Positions 15,990 through 24,620 of a DNA stretch of 64,000 nucleotides are shown piece by piece. Below the pieces are notes generated by a model. The model was not told the DNA's origin, searched no databases, and saw nothing but the letters and a program-made list of their open reading frames with translations. The translations under genes and the position numbers were made by a program. Source of the stretch: Sulfurirhabdus sp043759595 (GTDB lineage: Bacteria > Pseudomonadota > Gammaproteobacteria > Burkholderiales > SMCO01); NCBI GenBank assembly GCA_043759595.1, contig JAYVLG010000002.1, positions 1 through 64,000 of the forward strand, read 5' to 3'. Each line of letters starts with the position of its first letter. Position 1 is the stretch's first letter.

Positions 15990-18900
15990 TTATCTTGTTT
16001 TCCATTTTGCAATACCATTTTCTACCAATGAATACACTGAAGGAACGACCATCAGCGTCAGCAAAGTTGAACTGATCATACCGCCGATAACCGCCACGGC
16101 AAGCGGGCCGTTGGTTTCAGCTCCAGCACCCAGGCCTGTAGCTGCAGGCAACAATGCCAGTATCACGGTCAATGATGTCATCAACACGGGTCGCATCCGA
16201 ATTGGGCATGCATCTTTCAATGCCGCATCAATCCCCATTCCACCCTCACGCCTTTGATTGGTGAGATCCACAAGCAAAATGGAATTTTTGGCCACCAACC
16301 CGATCAACAGAACAAGACCGATCATGGAGTAGATATTCAATGTCATGGACTGTATCGCGAACACATTCCCCATCAGCCACAGCCCCATTACGCCACCAAT
16401 GATTGCCAGTGGCTGGGCAACCATGATGATCATAGGCTGAACAAATGAATTAAACTGACTGGCCAAAACCATATATAACAATATCAGCGCCAGTACAAAA
16501 GCAAACGCCATGTAATTGATGGTTTTACTGAACTCTTCTGCTTGACCTACAAATTTGACGGTATAGCCAGCAGGCATGATTTCTGCAGCTACCTGCTTGA
16601 TACGCGTTACTGCATCTCCCAGAGGCACCGTTGGTGTGGCATAGAAGTTTGCGCCATATTGCAGATCAAGCTTACCGATCACTGCCGCACCAACCGTTTC
16701 CTTAAAGCTGGCAACCGTATCCAGACGCACCAGTTGACCATCACGGCTGCGCAAATAAATCCGGCTTAAATCCGATGCCTGGGTAAACGTCCCCTCTCCC
16801 GCTTTCAAACGGATATCATATCGCTCTCCATCACCTGGCTGGTCGTTATACTTGGCCACATTGATTCCGCCCGATACCATATTCACCGCATCTGCAATAT
16901 CCTTTGCCGACAGTCCGAGACTGGCTGCCCGGGTACGATCTATATTCATCACCAATTGCGGCAGATCCAGCTGCAAGTCCAGATCAAGACGACCCAGCCC
17001 TGGATCAGACTGCAATTTTTGCAATAGCTGCTGGCTCATTTTTGAGACCTGTTCAAGGTTAGGCCCTCGAACTACAAACTGTAACGGCTCTCCCCGTTGT
17101 CCGCCCACGATTGCAACAGGTGCTGCAAATGCCCGTACGCCAGGAATCCCGGCCAGCTCTTTGCGTAACACTGGCAATAATTCATATTGTTTGATATTCC
17201 TTTCTTCCGGCGGCACCATGCGCACAAAAGCTAAACCCTGATTTACCTGCCCAGCCTGGCCCAATCCAATCGCCGTGAAATAGGTTGCGATCTCTTTGTG
17301 ACCAGCTAAAACATTCTGTACGCTTTTCAGGCGATCATCCGTATAGTTGATGCCTGAGCCAAGGGGTGTTTTAAAAAACACCAGAAAACGTCCCTCATCT
17401 TCATCCGGAACAAAGGCTTTGCCTACATTCGCGAAAAAATAGCCGCTGGAAAGCACTACCAGTATGGTTGCCACCACCACCTTCCAGCGATGGTTCAGTG
17501 CAAAGTCCAGCAAGTGCCGATAAAAATTATCCAGCTTGTTGAACATGTTCTCCAGCCAGCGGAAAATCGGTCCATGCTCCTTATTCACCGTCAAGTAGCG
17601 CGAACAAAGCATCGGGGTTAACGTCAGCGAAACAAACATGGATACCAGCACACCAAACGTCACAACCACGGCAAATGATTTAAAAAATTTGCCTATAATG
17701 CCGCCCATAAACAGCACTGGTGCAAAAATCGCTACCAGTGACAACGTGGCTGCCAGCACCGCAAAAACCACTTCCCGGCTGCCATTAATCGCTGAAGTTT
17801 CGGGATCCGGATCAATTTTTTCTCTATGGCGGTAGATATTTTCCAGCACCACAATAGCGTCATCCACCACCACGCCAATCAATAATAAAAGTGCCAGCAA
17901 TGTGAGCGTATTAAATGTAAAACCCGCAAAATACATCACAGCAATTGCGCCCAATAACGACACAGGAATCGCAGCCGAGACAATCAGTGTAGAACGCCAG
18001 CTTTTTAAAAATATCAGCACCACCAGTGCAGCCAGCAGCGTACCTTCAATCAAATGCTGTTTTAGCGCATCCACCATTTGCTGTATAAACAGCGCATCAT
18101 TGGAAGCCACCTTTATTGTCATGCCGGGAGGCAACTGCGGAATGATCTCTTCATCCAGTCGCTTTTGTACCTCGCTCACGATTGCCACGGTGTTGGTATT
18201 GGCAATCTTCACAATACCCAAACCAATTGCCGGTTTGCCATTAAACCGTGCAAGCTGGCGATAATCGGCCAAGCCGTCCTCTATGGACGCCACATCTTTC
18301 AATCGGACAGGCGCGCCTTCACGATAAGCCACGATGAGATTTTGCAATGCATCTGTTTGATGAAATTCCAGATCGAGCTTCAGCAACGCTTCTGTTTTTT
18401 CACCAACCAGAAATCCCCCTGGCAATTGCAAATGCTCGTTATGAAAAGCATCGGTTAAGTCTTTTGCAGTGACACCAAATGCTGCCATACGTGCTGGATC
18501 GAGATTCACGCGTATGGTGCGATCACGCTTTCCACCTAAACGCACTTCACCCACACCACTGATTGTTTCCAGTTTTTTCTTGATAATATTTTGCGCGTAC
18601 AGATTGAGCTGCTGTTGTGTTCGATCCCCTTGCAACGCTAACCACATTATCGGCTGAGCATTTGTTTCCACTTTGGCAACCACAGGCGGGTCAGCATCTT
18701 TTGGCAACAGCCTCAATACCTGATTGATCTTGGCCTGCACCTCGTTAAAAGCAACGTCAATATTTTTATCCAGGTCAAAAGTAATAGCCACGGTCGAAAC
18801 CCCTGGCGAAGAACTCGACTGGATGTGTTCAATACCTGGCACGCTGTTAAGTTGCTTTTCAATAATATTGGTAATACTGGCATCAACAATTTCCGGGTTG

Positions 18901-19061
18901 GCACCAAGCTGTGTTGTCGTGATGGAAATAATCGGAAATTCAATGGAAGGAAACCGATCAATACCAAGACGCTGATAGCTGATAATGCCGAATAGCACCA
19001 GTACGCCGGACAGCATATACGCCAACACATGGCGCTTGATGGAAAGTTCTGGCAGTGTCAT
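15990..19061 (-). CDS. efflux RND transporter permease subunit (HAE-1 type)
   Basis: A proton-driven tripartite pump of 1023 residues, the normal length for the AcrB/MexB/MdtBC class. The N-terminal helix is followed by a large porter domain (GVEHIQSSSSPGVSTVAITF-like layout; here PGIEHIQSSSSPGVSTV). The helix-4 segment GVVVDDAIVVLENIYRHRE holds the paired aspartates of the proton relay. FVPDEDEGRFLVFF and LLIGLVAKNSILLVDL are further family marks. The start overlaps the adaptor stop by four bases. No outer-membrane TolC-type gene is in the window, so the pump must borrow one. Confidence 0.95.
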   Translation of the reverse strand: MTLPELSIKRHVLAYMLSGVLVLFGIISYQRLGIDRFPSIEFPIISITTTQLGANPEIVDASITNIIEKQLNSVPGIEHIQSSSSPGVSTVAITFDLDKNIDVAFNEVQAKINQVLRLLPKDADPPVVAKVETNAQPIMWLALQGDRTQQQLNLYAQNIIKKKLETISGVGEVRLGGKRDRTIRVNLDPARMAAFGVTAKDLTDAFHNEHLQLPGGFLVGEKTEALLKLDLEFHQTDALQNLIVAYREGAPVRLKDVASIEDGLADYRQLARFNGKPAIGLGIVKIANTNTVAIVSEVQKRLDEEIIPQLPPGMTIKVASNDALFIQQMVDALKQHLIEGTLLAALVVLIFLKSWRSTLIVSAAIPVSLLGAIAVMYFAGFTFNTLTLLALLLLIGVVVDDAIVVLENIYRHREKIDPDPETSAINGSREVVFAVLAATLSLVAIFAPVLFMGGIIGKFFKSFAVVVTFGVLVSMFVSLTLTPMLCSRYLTVNKEHGPIFRWLENMFNKLDNFYRHLLDFALNHRWKVVVATILVVLSSGYFFANVGKAFVPDEDEGRFLVFFKTPLGSGINYTDDRLKSVQNVLAGHKEIATYFTAIGLGQAGQVNQGLAFVRMVPPEERNIKQYELLPVLRKELAGIPGVRAFAAPVAIVGGQRGEPLQFVVRGPNLEQVSKMSQQLLQKLQSDPGLGRLDLDLQLDLPQLVMNIDRTRAASLGLSAKDIADAVNMVSGGINVAKYNDQPGDGERYDIRLKAGEGTFTQASDLSRIYLRSRDGQLVRLDTVASFKETVGAAVIGKLDLQYGANFYATPTVPLGDAVTRIKQVAAEIMPAGYTVKFVGQAEEFSKTINYMAFAFVLALILLYMVLASQFNSFVQPMIIMVAQPLAIIGGVMGLWLMGNVFAIQSMTLNIYSMIGLVLLIGLVAKNSILLVDLTNQRREGGMGIDAALKDACPIRMRPVLMTSLTVILALLPAATGLGAGAETNGPLAVAVIGGMISSTLLTLMVVPSVYSLVENGIAKWKTR

Positions 19062-20161
19062 TTTCCGGCCTCGGCCTTACTGGTATCTGACTGCGAATTC
19101 TGTATTTTCACGACCGCTTTATCTGTTAAGAACCCGGCCCCATCCACCGCGACGATCTCGCCCTCTTTCAGTCCTGATGTTATTTCAACCACACCGCCAA
19201 TACGTTCACCTATACTGACCAGTCGCTGCACTGCCTTGTCGTTCGCTATCACATACACCACTTTCCCTGCGGGACGTAATACCAGGCTCGCCTCGGGTAC
19301 AACTACCGCGCCGGGGTGCTCAGCTACAACCAAAGAAGCACTAACACTCGCACCGGGTTTCCAGTCTCCCGGGTTAACCACTTCCACAATGGCCTCAAAT
19401 GCCCGATTCGCGGCTCCGACCATGGTCCGCACTTCCTGCACTTTTCCTTCCACTGATTTATTTGGCGCGGTAGGGGTCGTTAACCGGACAGTTAACCCTG
19501 GTTTGATCTGATCAGCCACTCCTTCAGGAAAAGGCAATCGCACCCTCAGATTTTGCGATGTCGCTAATAAAAATAAAGGTTTACCCGCAGTGACATAATC
19601 ACCTTTGGAAATAAAACGCTGTTCCACCCTGCTGGCAACAGGCGCCACTACTTTTATCTTGCTTAAATTATGGCTGGCGATATCCTGTGCAGCGCGGGAT
19701 GCTTTGAATTGCGCCTCCAAAGCATTAAGCAGAGCGACGCTGTCATCCAGTTTTGTCGGCGATATAAAATTTTGTGCGGCCAACTGACGATTACGCTCAG
19801 TCGACTTGCGCTGACTTTCTAGAAGCGCATCTATTCGCGCAGCTTCTGCCTGCGCTACCTTCAACGCGTCACTTAAATCTTTTTTATCGAGTATTGCCAG
19901 CACCTGTCCTGGCTTCACTAAATCACCCGTATCCGCTAAAACCTGTTCAACCTTGGCAGAAACTTCTGCAGATATAGTCGGCGCAGCATCCGTATCAATG
20001 ACACCTACGCTTTCCTGCAGCACTTCAACTGTTCGAGCTTGCGACTTTGCAATGTTTACAATCGTGGCAGGCGGACCTTTTTTCTGCTCTTCGACTTTTT
20101 TGCCGCAACCAAATAACAGGCTGGCAATTAACATAATCATTATCAGAGGTTGTTTTTTCAT
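19058..20161 (-). CDS. efflux RND transporter periplasmic adaptor subunit (lipoprotein)
   Basis: Membrane-fusion partner of the RND pump. The 367 residues start with a lipoprotein signal (LLFGC, cysteine near residue 19). They continue with a lipoyl half (ISAEVSAKVEQVLADTGDLV), a short coiled-coil hairpin (about residues 90-150), the second lipoyl half (VVAPVASRVEQRFISKGDYV) and beta-barrel domains. The end contains GLKEGEIVAVDGAGFLTD, typical of RND adaptors. It overlaps the pump gene by four bases and begins 14 bases after the TetR gene. Confidence 0.93.
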   Translation of the reverse strand: MKKQPLIMIMLIASLLFGCGKKVEEQKKGPPATIVNIAKSQARTVEVLQESVGVIDTDAAPTISAEVSAKVEQVLADTGDLVKPGQVLAILDKKDLSDALKVAQAEAARIDALLESQRKSTERNRQLAAQNFISPTKLDDSVALLNALEAQFKASRAAQDIASHNLSKIKVVAPVASRVEQRFISKGDYVTAGKPLFLLATSQNLRVRLPFPEGVADQIKPGLTVRLTTPTAPNKSVEGKVQEVRTMVGAANRAFEAIVEVVNPGDWKPGASVSASLVVAEHPGAVVVPEASLVLRPAGKVVYVIANDKAVQRLVSIGERIGGVVEITSGLKEGEIVAVDGAGFLTDKAVVKIQNSQSDTSKAEAGK

Positions 20162-20175
20162 GTTTTCCTAAAACC

Positions 20176-20850
20176 TTATCCTTCGTTTTTTTTACTGCCA
20201 TCTACAGGCAAAATACCATTCAGTAAAATATCTACCAGCATATGACTGTATTGCTCGGGCTTATCTACAAAATCTACATCCGTAAAGTATCTGAGCACTT
20301 CACGCGCTTCAAAAAAAAACACATTTGCGCCAATCAGCATCACCGCTATCATGGCGGGATCCAGCTCTTTTTTTAAAGCACCGCTTTCCTGACTGTTTCG
20401 TAACAAACCCACTAATCGTGCAAAGTTATTCCCGAATATTTTCTCGGCCAATTCACGACTATGTTCAGGTGCGTTTTCCAGCACATCCCTTAATACCAGT
20501 CGAGATAATTGCTCATTCTCCAGAATGCTGCCTAAATGTGCTTTCGCATAATTTTCAAGATTAGCGACAACATCAGCGCCCTCATGCCCCAGCTTTTTAA
20601 GCGTTACGCCAAACTTCTGGTTCGCTGACTGCATGACTGCAAGGTGCAACTCGCGCTTGGAAGTAAAGTGGTGAAATACATTGGCCTTACTCACGCCTGC
20701 CATCGCTGCAATATCGTTTACAGATACGGCATCAAACCCATGCTTTGCAAACAACGATTGAGCCGCATCCAGAATTCTTTGCACACTATCCACCTCGCTT
20801 TGCGTTGCACTGGATGGCGATGCCATTTTATTTGAAAGGGCAATTTTCAA
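20176..20850 (-). CDS. TetR-family transcriptional regulator of the efflux operon
   Basis: The helix-turn-helix lies near the N-terminus (ILDAAQSLFAKHGFDAVSVN then AAMAGVSKANVFHHFTSKREL), the classic TetR layout. The ligand-binding part follows. The TTG at 20850 has GAGG at a suitable distance; the ATG at 20826 (MASPSS) is an alternative with a poorer ribosome site. The gene is first in the minus-strand efflux operon and lies next to a perfect TetR-type palindrome, so autoregulation and repression of the pumps are likely. The inducer is unknown. Confidence 0.9.
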   Translation of the reverse strand: MKIALSNKMASPSSATQSEVDSVQRILDAAQSLFAKHGFDAVSVNDIAAMAGVSKANVFHHFTSKRELHLAVMQSANQKFGVTLKKLGHEGADVVANLENYAKAHLGSILENEQLSRLVLRDVLENAPEHSRELAEKIFGNNFARLVGLLRNSQESGALKKELDPAMIAVMLIGANVFFFEAREVLRYFTDVDFVDKPEQYSHMLVDILLNGILPVDGSKKNEG

Positions 20851-20897
20851 AAAAAGTTACCTCGTTTACGCAATAGACCTTCATACAATTGGGGGAT

Positions 20898-20915
20898 ACT
20901 GACCGATCGGTCAGT
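20898..20915. promoter_or_regulatory. TetR-type operator palindrome
   Basis: ACTGACCGATCGGTCAGT is an 18-base perfect palindrome, 48-72 bases upstream of the tetR start options. TGACCGATCGGTCA is a very common core of TetR-family operators, so this is the likely site at which the regulator represses the operon. Confidence 0.75.
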
Positions 20916-21203
20916 CAATTTTATGCAAGCACAGACTGCTTTGCAACTTTTTGTTTGGCATAAAAAAATACCCACCCCTCAGCAGGTTGCGGAAAACGGT
21001 ATTGATCATTTTAGAAAAGCTGAAGCGGATTTTTTGAAGACGTTCTTTACGAACTCAATGAGAGTGCATTTGAGCAATTTGTTTTATTTCACTCTGAACA
21101 AATTACTGCTCAGAAAACAATGGCTATCAAACAGACCAATTAGTCAGTCGTAAACTTTAGAGGACTTAAATAGTGTCCCAAAAAAGGTGGGGATCAAGAA
21201 ACA

Positions 21204-21233
21204 ATCAGGGGGAGTATAAATACTCCCCCTGAT
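21204..21233. terminator. strong hairpin downstream of the AlgP-like gene
   Basis: ATCAGGGGGAGTA pairs perfectly with TACTCCCCCTGAT over a 4-base loop. It lies 26 bases after the minus-strand stop of the AlgP-like gene; on that strand a T-rich run (TGTTTCTT) follows. It is a convincing intrinsic terminator for that gene. Confidence 0.75.
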
Positions 21234-21258
21234 CAATTACTGAAATAACTTAATTCTA

Positions 21259-21711
21259 TTAAGTTGTGGTAGCAGGCTTCACTGCCGGTGCTTTTTTGGC
21301 CGCTGGTTTTTTTGCTGCTGTTTTTTTAGCTGCAGGTTTTGCTGCAACTTTTGCCGCTGGCTTGGCTGCAGGTTTCGCTGCTGCTTTTGCCGCTGGCTTG
21401 GCTGCTGCTTTAGCTGCCGGTTTTTTTGCTACTACTTTTTTAGCTGCAGGTTTTGCTGCTGCTTTTGCGACTGGCTTGGCCGCTGCTTTAGCTGCCGGTT
21501 TTTTTGCTGCTACTTTTTTAGCTGCAGGTTTCGCTGCTGCTTTTGCAGCTGGCTTGGCTGTCGCTTTAGCTGCCGGTTTCGTTGCAACTACTTTTTTCGC
21601 TGCAGGCTTGGATGCGATAGCAGCCTTGGCTACAGGTTTCTTTGCTGCTACGGTTTTAGCTGCCGGTTTCTTGGCGGTAGCTGCTGTCTTGCTTTTTTCT
21701 GGTGTTGCCAT
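21259..21711 (-). CDS. histone H1-like Lys/Ala/Pro-rich protein (AlgP-like)
   Basis: The 150-residue protein is almost wholly made of tandem KPAAK-type units (KPAAKAAAK, KKPAAK), giving a very basic, disordered tail like eukaryotic histone H1 and AlgP of Pseudomonas. It probably binds DNA non-specifically in the nucleoid. The GC-rich complement gives a long Ala-rich open frame on the plus strand (21266-21802), which is an artefact of the repeats. The number of repeats may vary between strains. It is monocistronic with its own terminator. Confidence 0.8.
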   Translation of the reverse strand: MATPEKSKTAATAKKPAAKTVAAKKPVAKAAIASKPAAKKVVATKPAAKATAKPAAKAAAKPAAKKVAAKKPAAKAAAKPVAKAAAKPAAKKVVAKKPAAKAAAKPAAKAAAKPAAKPAAKVAAKPAAKKTAAKKPAAKKAPAVKPATTT

Positions 21712-22101
21712 GATCTACTCCTATAAAAAAGTTAAGCCGGTTTATGTGGCTGCCTCAAACATCGCACAGATATTTTCATCTGCACTTCAAGCGACAACGT
21801 GAATCCATTTCCCGGTATTGCACATCATCTTAAGTACCAGTTAATCACAAAGACGGGCTCCCACCTTCGCTTGGTGAGGCAATTCTATTCCAGATTATTA
21901 ATAAAACACAACAAGTTAATGAATTTTTATTGCATTATATTCTATGAAAATTTTCATTAAGTATCGACTCAATACTTAATGAAAATAGAATGGCTTTTAT
22001 AAAGGGATATAGAGATGACAACTAAATAGGTATTTATTACCAATGCGTTGCGAGCTTGCAACAAATTTATTAAAAAATGAAATATTTTTTAATTTTTTAA
22101 T
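21712..22101. other. gap upstream of AlgP-like gene and downstream of lysA
   Basis: No gene is seen. The AT-rich gap contains a perfect 15-base inverted repeat at 21950-21986 and the promoter side of the AlgP-like gene. Confidence 0.4.
21950..21986. repeat. AT-rich perfect inverted repeat
   Basis: ATTTTCATTAAGTAT (21950-21964) and ATACTTAATGAAAAT (21972-21986) form a perfect 15-base stem with a 7-base loop. It is 115 bases past the lysA stop. It may be a weak terminator or a protein-binding site; the low GC makes a stable RNA hairpin less likely. Confidence 0.45.
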
Positions 22102-23346
22102 TTATGGCAACGTTTTTTCAAGCAAAAAAAGCTGCTCAACAGTTTCTCTTTCCCTGATCAAATGCACTTTTTCGCCTTCAACCATCACTTCTGCTGCGCG
22201 TGGTCGCGTATTATAATTTGAGCTCATACTCATGCCATATGCCCCCGCCGACATAATCGCCAGCAGATCGCCTTCAGCAATATCCAGCAGGCGATCATGC
22301 CCGAGAAAATCACCGCTTTCACAAACCGGACCGACTATTTCATAATTTTTCGGGCTGCCATTTCTTTTATGCACCGGCACAATATTATGGTACGCGTCAT
22401 AAAGTGCAGGCCGCATCAGATCATTCATGGCTGCATCAACAATGGCAAAATTTTTGTCTACTCCAGGCTTTAAATATTCCACTTTTGTCAGCAGCAATCC
22501 TGCGTTCCCAACCAGTGCACGGCCGGGTTCAACCAGAATTTTCTGAGAGCGCCCCGCCAATTTTTTAAACAAAGCTTTCGCATAGTCGGCCACTTTAGGT
22601 GGCGTTTCATCTGAATAGCAAATACCAATTCCACCACCCAGATCAAGATGCGTGACATGAATCCCTTCAGTTTCCAGTTTATCCAGTAGCACCAGCACTT
22701 TTTCCAGCGCATCTACAAAGGGAGATATCTCTGTAAGCTGCGAACCAATGTGGCAATCCACGCCATGAATGCTCAAATTCGGCAGTCCATTTGCCATGCG
22801 ATAAAGACGTAAAGCTTCTTCATAGGCCACACCAAATTTATTATCTTTTAAACCGGTTGCAATATAAGGATGGGTTTTTGCATCCACGTCTGGATTCACA
22901 CGCAATGAAATCGGCGCCACTTTACCTGCTTCGCCCGCAATTTTATTCAGTTGCTGCAACTCACTTTCCGATTCCACATTAAAACAGAGAATGCCGCATG
23001 ACAATGCAAACCGGATTTCTTCAGCTGTTTTCCCAACGCCGGAGAATACCACTTTGGATGCATCCCCCCCTGCGGCCAGTACTCGTTTCAGTTCACCTCC
23101 AGAAACAATATCGAAGCCACTACCCAACCGCGCAAACAAACTCAGAATCCCCAGATTCGGGTTTGCTTTGACTGCGTAACATATCAGATGATCATGCCCC
23201 TTGAAGGCTAGTTCAAATTCCTGATACGCTGCCGTCAATGCTGCGTGTGAATACACATAACATGGTGTACTGAATTGCGCAGCAATATCAGTTAATGGCA
23301 CAGATTCTGCATGCAATTCTGCATTCTTGATTTCAAAAATATTCAC
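22102..23346 (-). CDS. lysA: diaminopimelate decarboxylase
   Basis: PLP enzyme for the last step of lysine synthesis (meso-diaminopimelate to L-lysine). The 414 residues match the family length. The PLP-lysine lies in ICYAVKANPNLGIL (about residues 54-67). HIGSQL, the glycine-rich LDLGGGIGICY and EPGRALVGNAG bind the cofactor phosphate, and CESGDFLGHDR holds the active-site cysteine. The ribosome site is weak. It lies downstream of lptM on the same strand, a pairing conserved across proteobacteria. Confidence 0.97.
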   Translation of the reverse strand: MNIFEIKNAELHAESVPLTDIAAQFSTPCYVYSHAALTAAYQEFELAFKGHDHLICYAVKANPNLGILSLFARLGSGFDIVSGGELKRVLAAGGDASKVVFSGVGKTAEEIRFALSCGILCFNVESESELQQLNKIAGEAGKVAPISLRVNPDVDAKTHPYIATGLKDNKFGVAYEEALRLYRMANGLPNLSIHGVDCHIGSQLTEISPFVDALEKVLVLLDKLETEGIHVTHLDLGGGIGICYSDETPPKVADYAKALFKKLAGRSQKILVEPGRALVGNAGLLLTKVEYLKPGVDKNFAIVDAAMNDLMRPALYDAYHNIVPVHKRNGSPKNYEIVGPVCESGDFLGHDRLLDIAEGDLLAIMSAGAYGMSMSSNYNTRPRAAEVMVEGEKVHLIRERETVEQLFLLEKTLP

Positions 23347-23370
23347 GTGGGTAACCTTAAGTCAAACGAT

Positions 23371-23535
23371 TCATTGTTTAATTTGTTCTGAAGCAGGCAG
23401 ACCTTGCGGTGCGACTTCCACTGTTGGAACAGATTTGGATTGATCAGGTTTGTTTTCCGGCAGATAGAGGGGACCCCTTACACCGCATCCGGAAAGCAAA
23501 GTTAACAACAGAACTAGAAAACTGGCAAGCCGCAT
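23371..23535 (-). CDS. lptM: small lipoprotein LptM (YifL/LppL-like)
   Basis: A 54-residue protein I read directly from the minus strand. It has a signal peptide and lipobox (LLTLLSGC, cysteine at 17), then the family signature GVRGPLYLPENK and a short disordered tail. LptM helps mature the LptDE lipopolysaccharide translocon at the outer membrane. The location between lysA and divergent cyaY is the classic one for this gene. The start ATG is at 23535; 59 bases separate it from the cyaY start. Confidence 0.88.
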   Translation of the reverse strand: MRLASFLVLLLTLLSGCGVRGPLYLPENKPDQSKSVPTVEVAPQGLPASEQIKQ

Positions 23536-23594
23536 AGTATTCTCTGTATATTCTTGCTAAAAATCGCATCTTATCACAAAGCAAAGGCTGAAAA

Positions 23595-23918
23595 ATGACC
23601 GAAAATGAATACAACCAGCTGACTGAAAAAACTTTCAAGCAGATTGAGGAAGCTCTGGATGCAATCACTCATGTCGACATCGACTATGAATTGAGCGGCG
23701 GGGGCATTCTGGAACTGGAGTTCGAAAATGGCAGTAAAATTATTGTTAACCGCCAGGGGGCTGTACAGGAAATGTGGGTCGCAGCAAAATCAGGCGGGTT
23801 TCATTATAAATGGCAGGATAATGCCTGGCACAATACCCGCAACAATACTGAGCTGATGAGCGAACTTTCCAGACTTATTTCAGAACAGTCAGGCGTTCCG
23901 GTGAAATTATCTTCGTAA
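23595..23918 (+). CDS. cyaY: iron donor protein CyaY (frataxin homologue)
   Basis: The 107-residue protein shows the frataxin fold pattern: an acidic first helix (EKTFKQIEEALDAIT), DIDYELSGGGILELEFENGSKIIVNRQ, then EMWVAAKSGGFHYKWQDNAW. The acidic helix binds iron. The protein modulates Fe-S assembly with IscS. It is divergently transcribed from lptM-lysA, and a MarR regulator gene follows 85 bases downstream. Confidence 0.95.
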   Translation: MTENEYNQLTEKTFKQIEEALDAITHVDIDYELSGGGILELEFENGSKIIVNRQGAVQEMWVAAKSGGFHYKWQDNAWHNTRNNTELMSELSRLISEQSGVPVKLSS

Positions 23919-24003
23919 AATTGTTGCCCATCCATTTTTCTTGATTATGCTGTAGCGAACCGATACCATGAATTAAATTCATTTCGAAGCAGGCGTCAGG
24001 CAG

Positions 24004-24576
24004 ATGGATAAAAACACTTTATTATTATCGGACCTAATCGAACGAGTCGGGAACCGGATTCGCGTAGATGTGCGTAACCTGAAAAATGCGCATAATCTGC
24101 AACCCGTACATCTTCAGGCTTTGAAATACATCAAGCGAGCCAACCGCTATAGCAATACCCCCCAAGGTCTGACTGAATATTTAGGACAAACCAAAGGCAG
24201 CATATCCCAAAGTCTTATTCTGCTTCACAGAAAAGGCCTGATAGATCGTTACATGGATGAAATGGATAAGCGTCAGGTACGTTTGACTCTTAGCGAAGCG
24301 GGAGAAAAGTTATTAAAGGAAGTTGAACTGACATCAAGCTGGCAAACAGCCACCAAATACATCAGCCCCACAAAATTGAGGACAGCTGTATTGGTACTGA
24401 ACGAAACCTTGAACAATCTTCAGATCATCGAAAGCATAAAATCATTTGGCGTTTGCAATACCTGTGTTTATTGCCGCCAGGAAAGTAAACGGATTTTTCG
24501 GTGCGGTCTGACTGGTGACAAATTAGGCATTACCGAGACACGTAAAATCTGCCGACTTCACGTGTCCCCGACTTAA
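24004..24576 (+). CDS. MarR-family regulator with C-terminal cysteine-rich tail
   Basis: Residues about 10-140 form a winged-helix MarR-type domain: LQPVHLQALKYIKRANRYSN, then the recognition region GLTEYLGQTKGSISQSLILLHRKGLIDRY and the wing DKRQVRLTLSEAGEKLL. The last 40 residues are unusual: VCNTCVYCRQ (CxxCxxC), then a Cys nine residues on (RIFRCG) and one more near the end (KICRLH). The five cysteines could bind zinc or a Fe-S cluster. The neighbouring cyaY makes an iron or redox role attractive but unproven. The target genes are unknown. Confidence 0.75.
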   Translation: MDKNTLLLSDLIERVGNRIRVDVRNLKNAHNLQPVHLQALKYIKRANRYSNTPQGLTEYLGQTKGSISQSLILLHRKGLIDRYMDEMDKRQVRLTLSEAGEKLLKEVELTSSWQTATKYISPTKLRTAVLVLNETLNNLQIIESIKSFGVCNTCVYCRQESKRIFRCGLTGDKLGITETRKICRLHVSPT

Positions 24577-24620
24577 TCGCATCCCAGAAATGTTTAGCTT
24601 GAATCACCCAGGTCCGATTT

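Noticed and set aside
20923..21153. A 76-residue open frame upstream of the efflux operon
   Set aside because: No ribosome site, no recognisable domain, and it sits in the control region of the TetR gene.
21290..21700. A CRISPR-like or satellite array in the repeats near 21.3-21.7 kb
   Set aside because: The repeats are codon-phased KPAAK units inside a protein gene with no constant spacer and repeat lengths.
21266..21802. A 178-residue plus-strand open frame rich in Ala, Gly and Phe
   Set aside because: It is the antisense of the Lys/Ala repeat protein on the minus strand. The low-complexity pattern AAGFAAAFAAG follows from the repeat codons, and the real gene has a proper protein and terminator.
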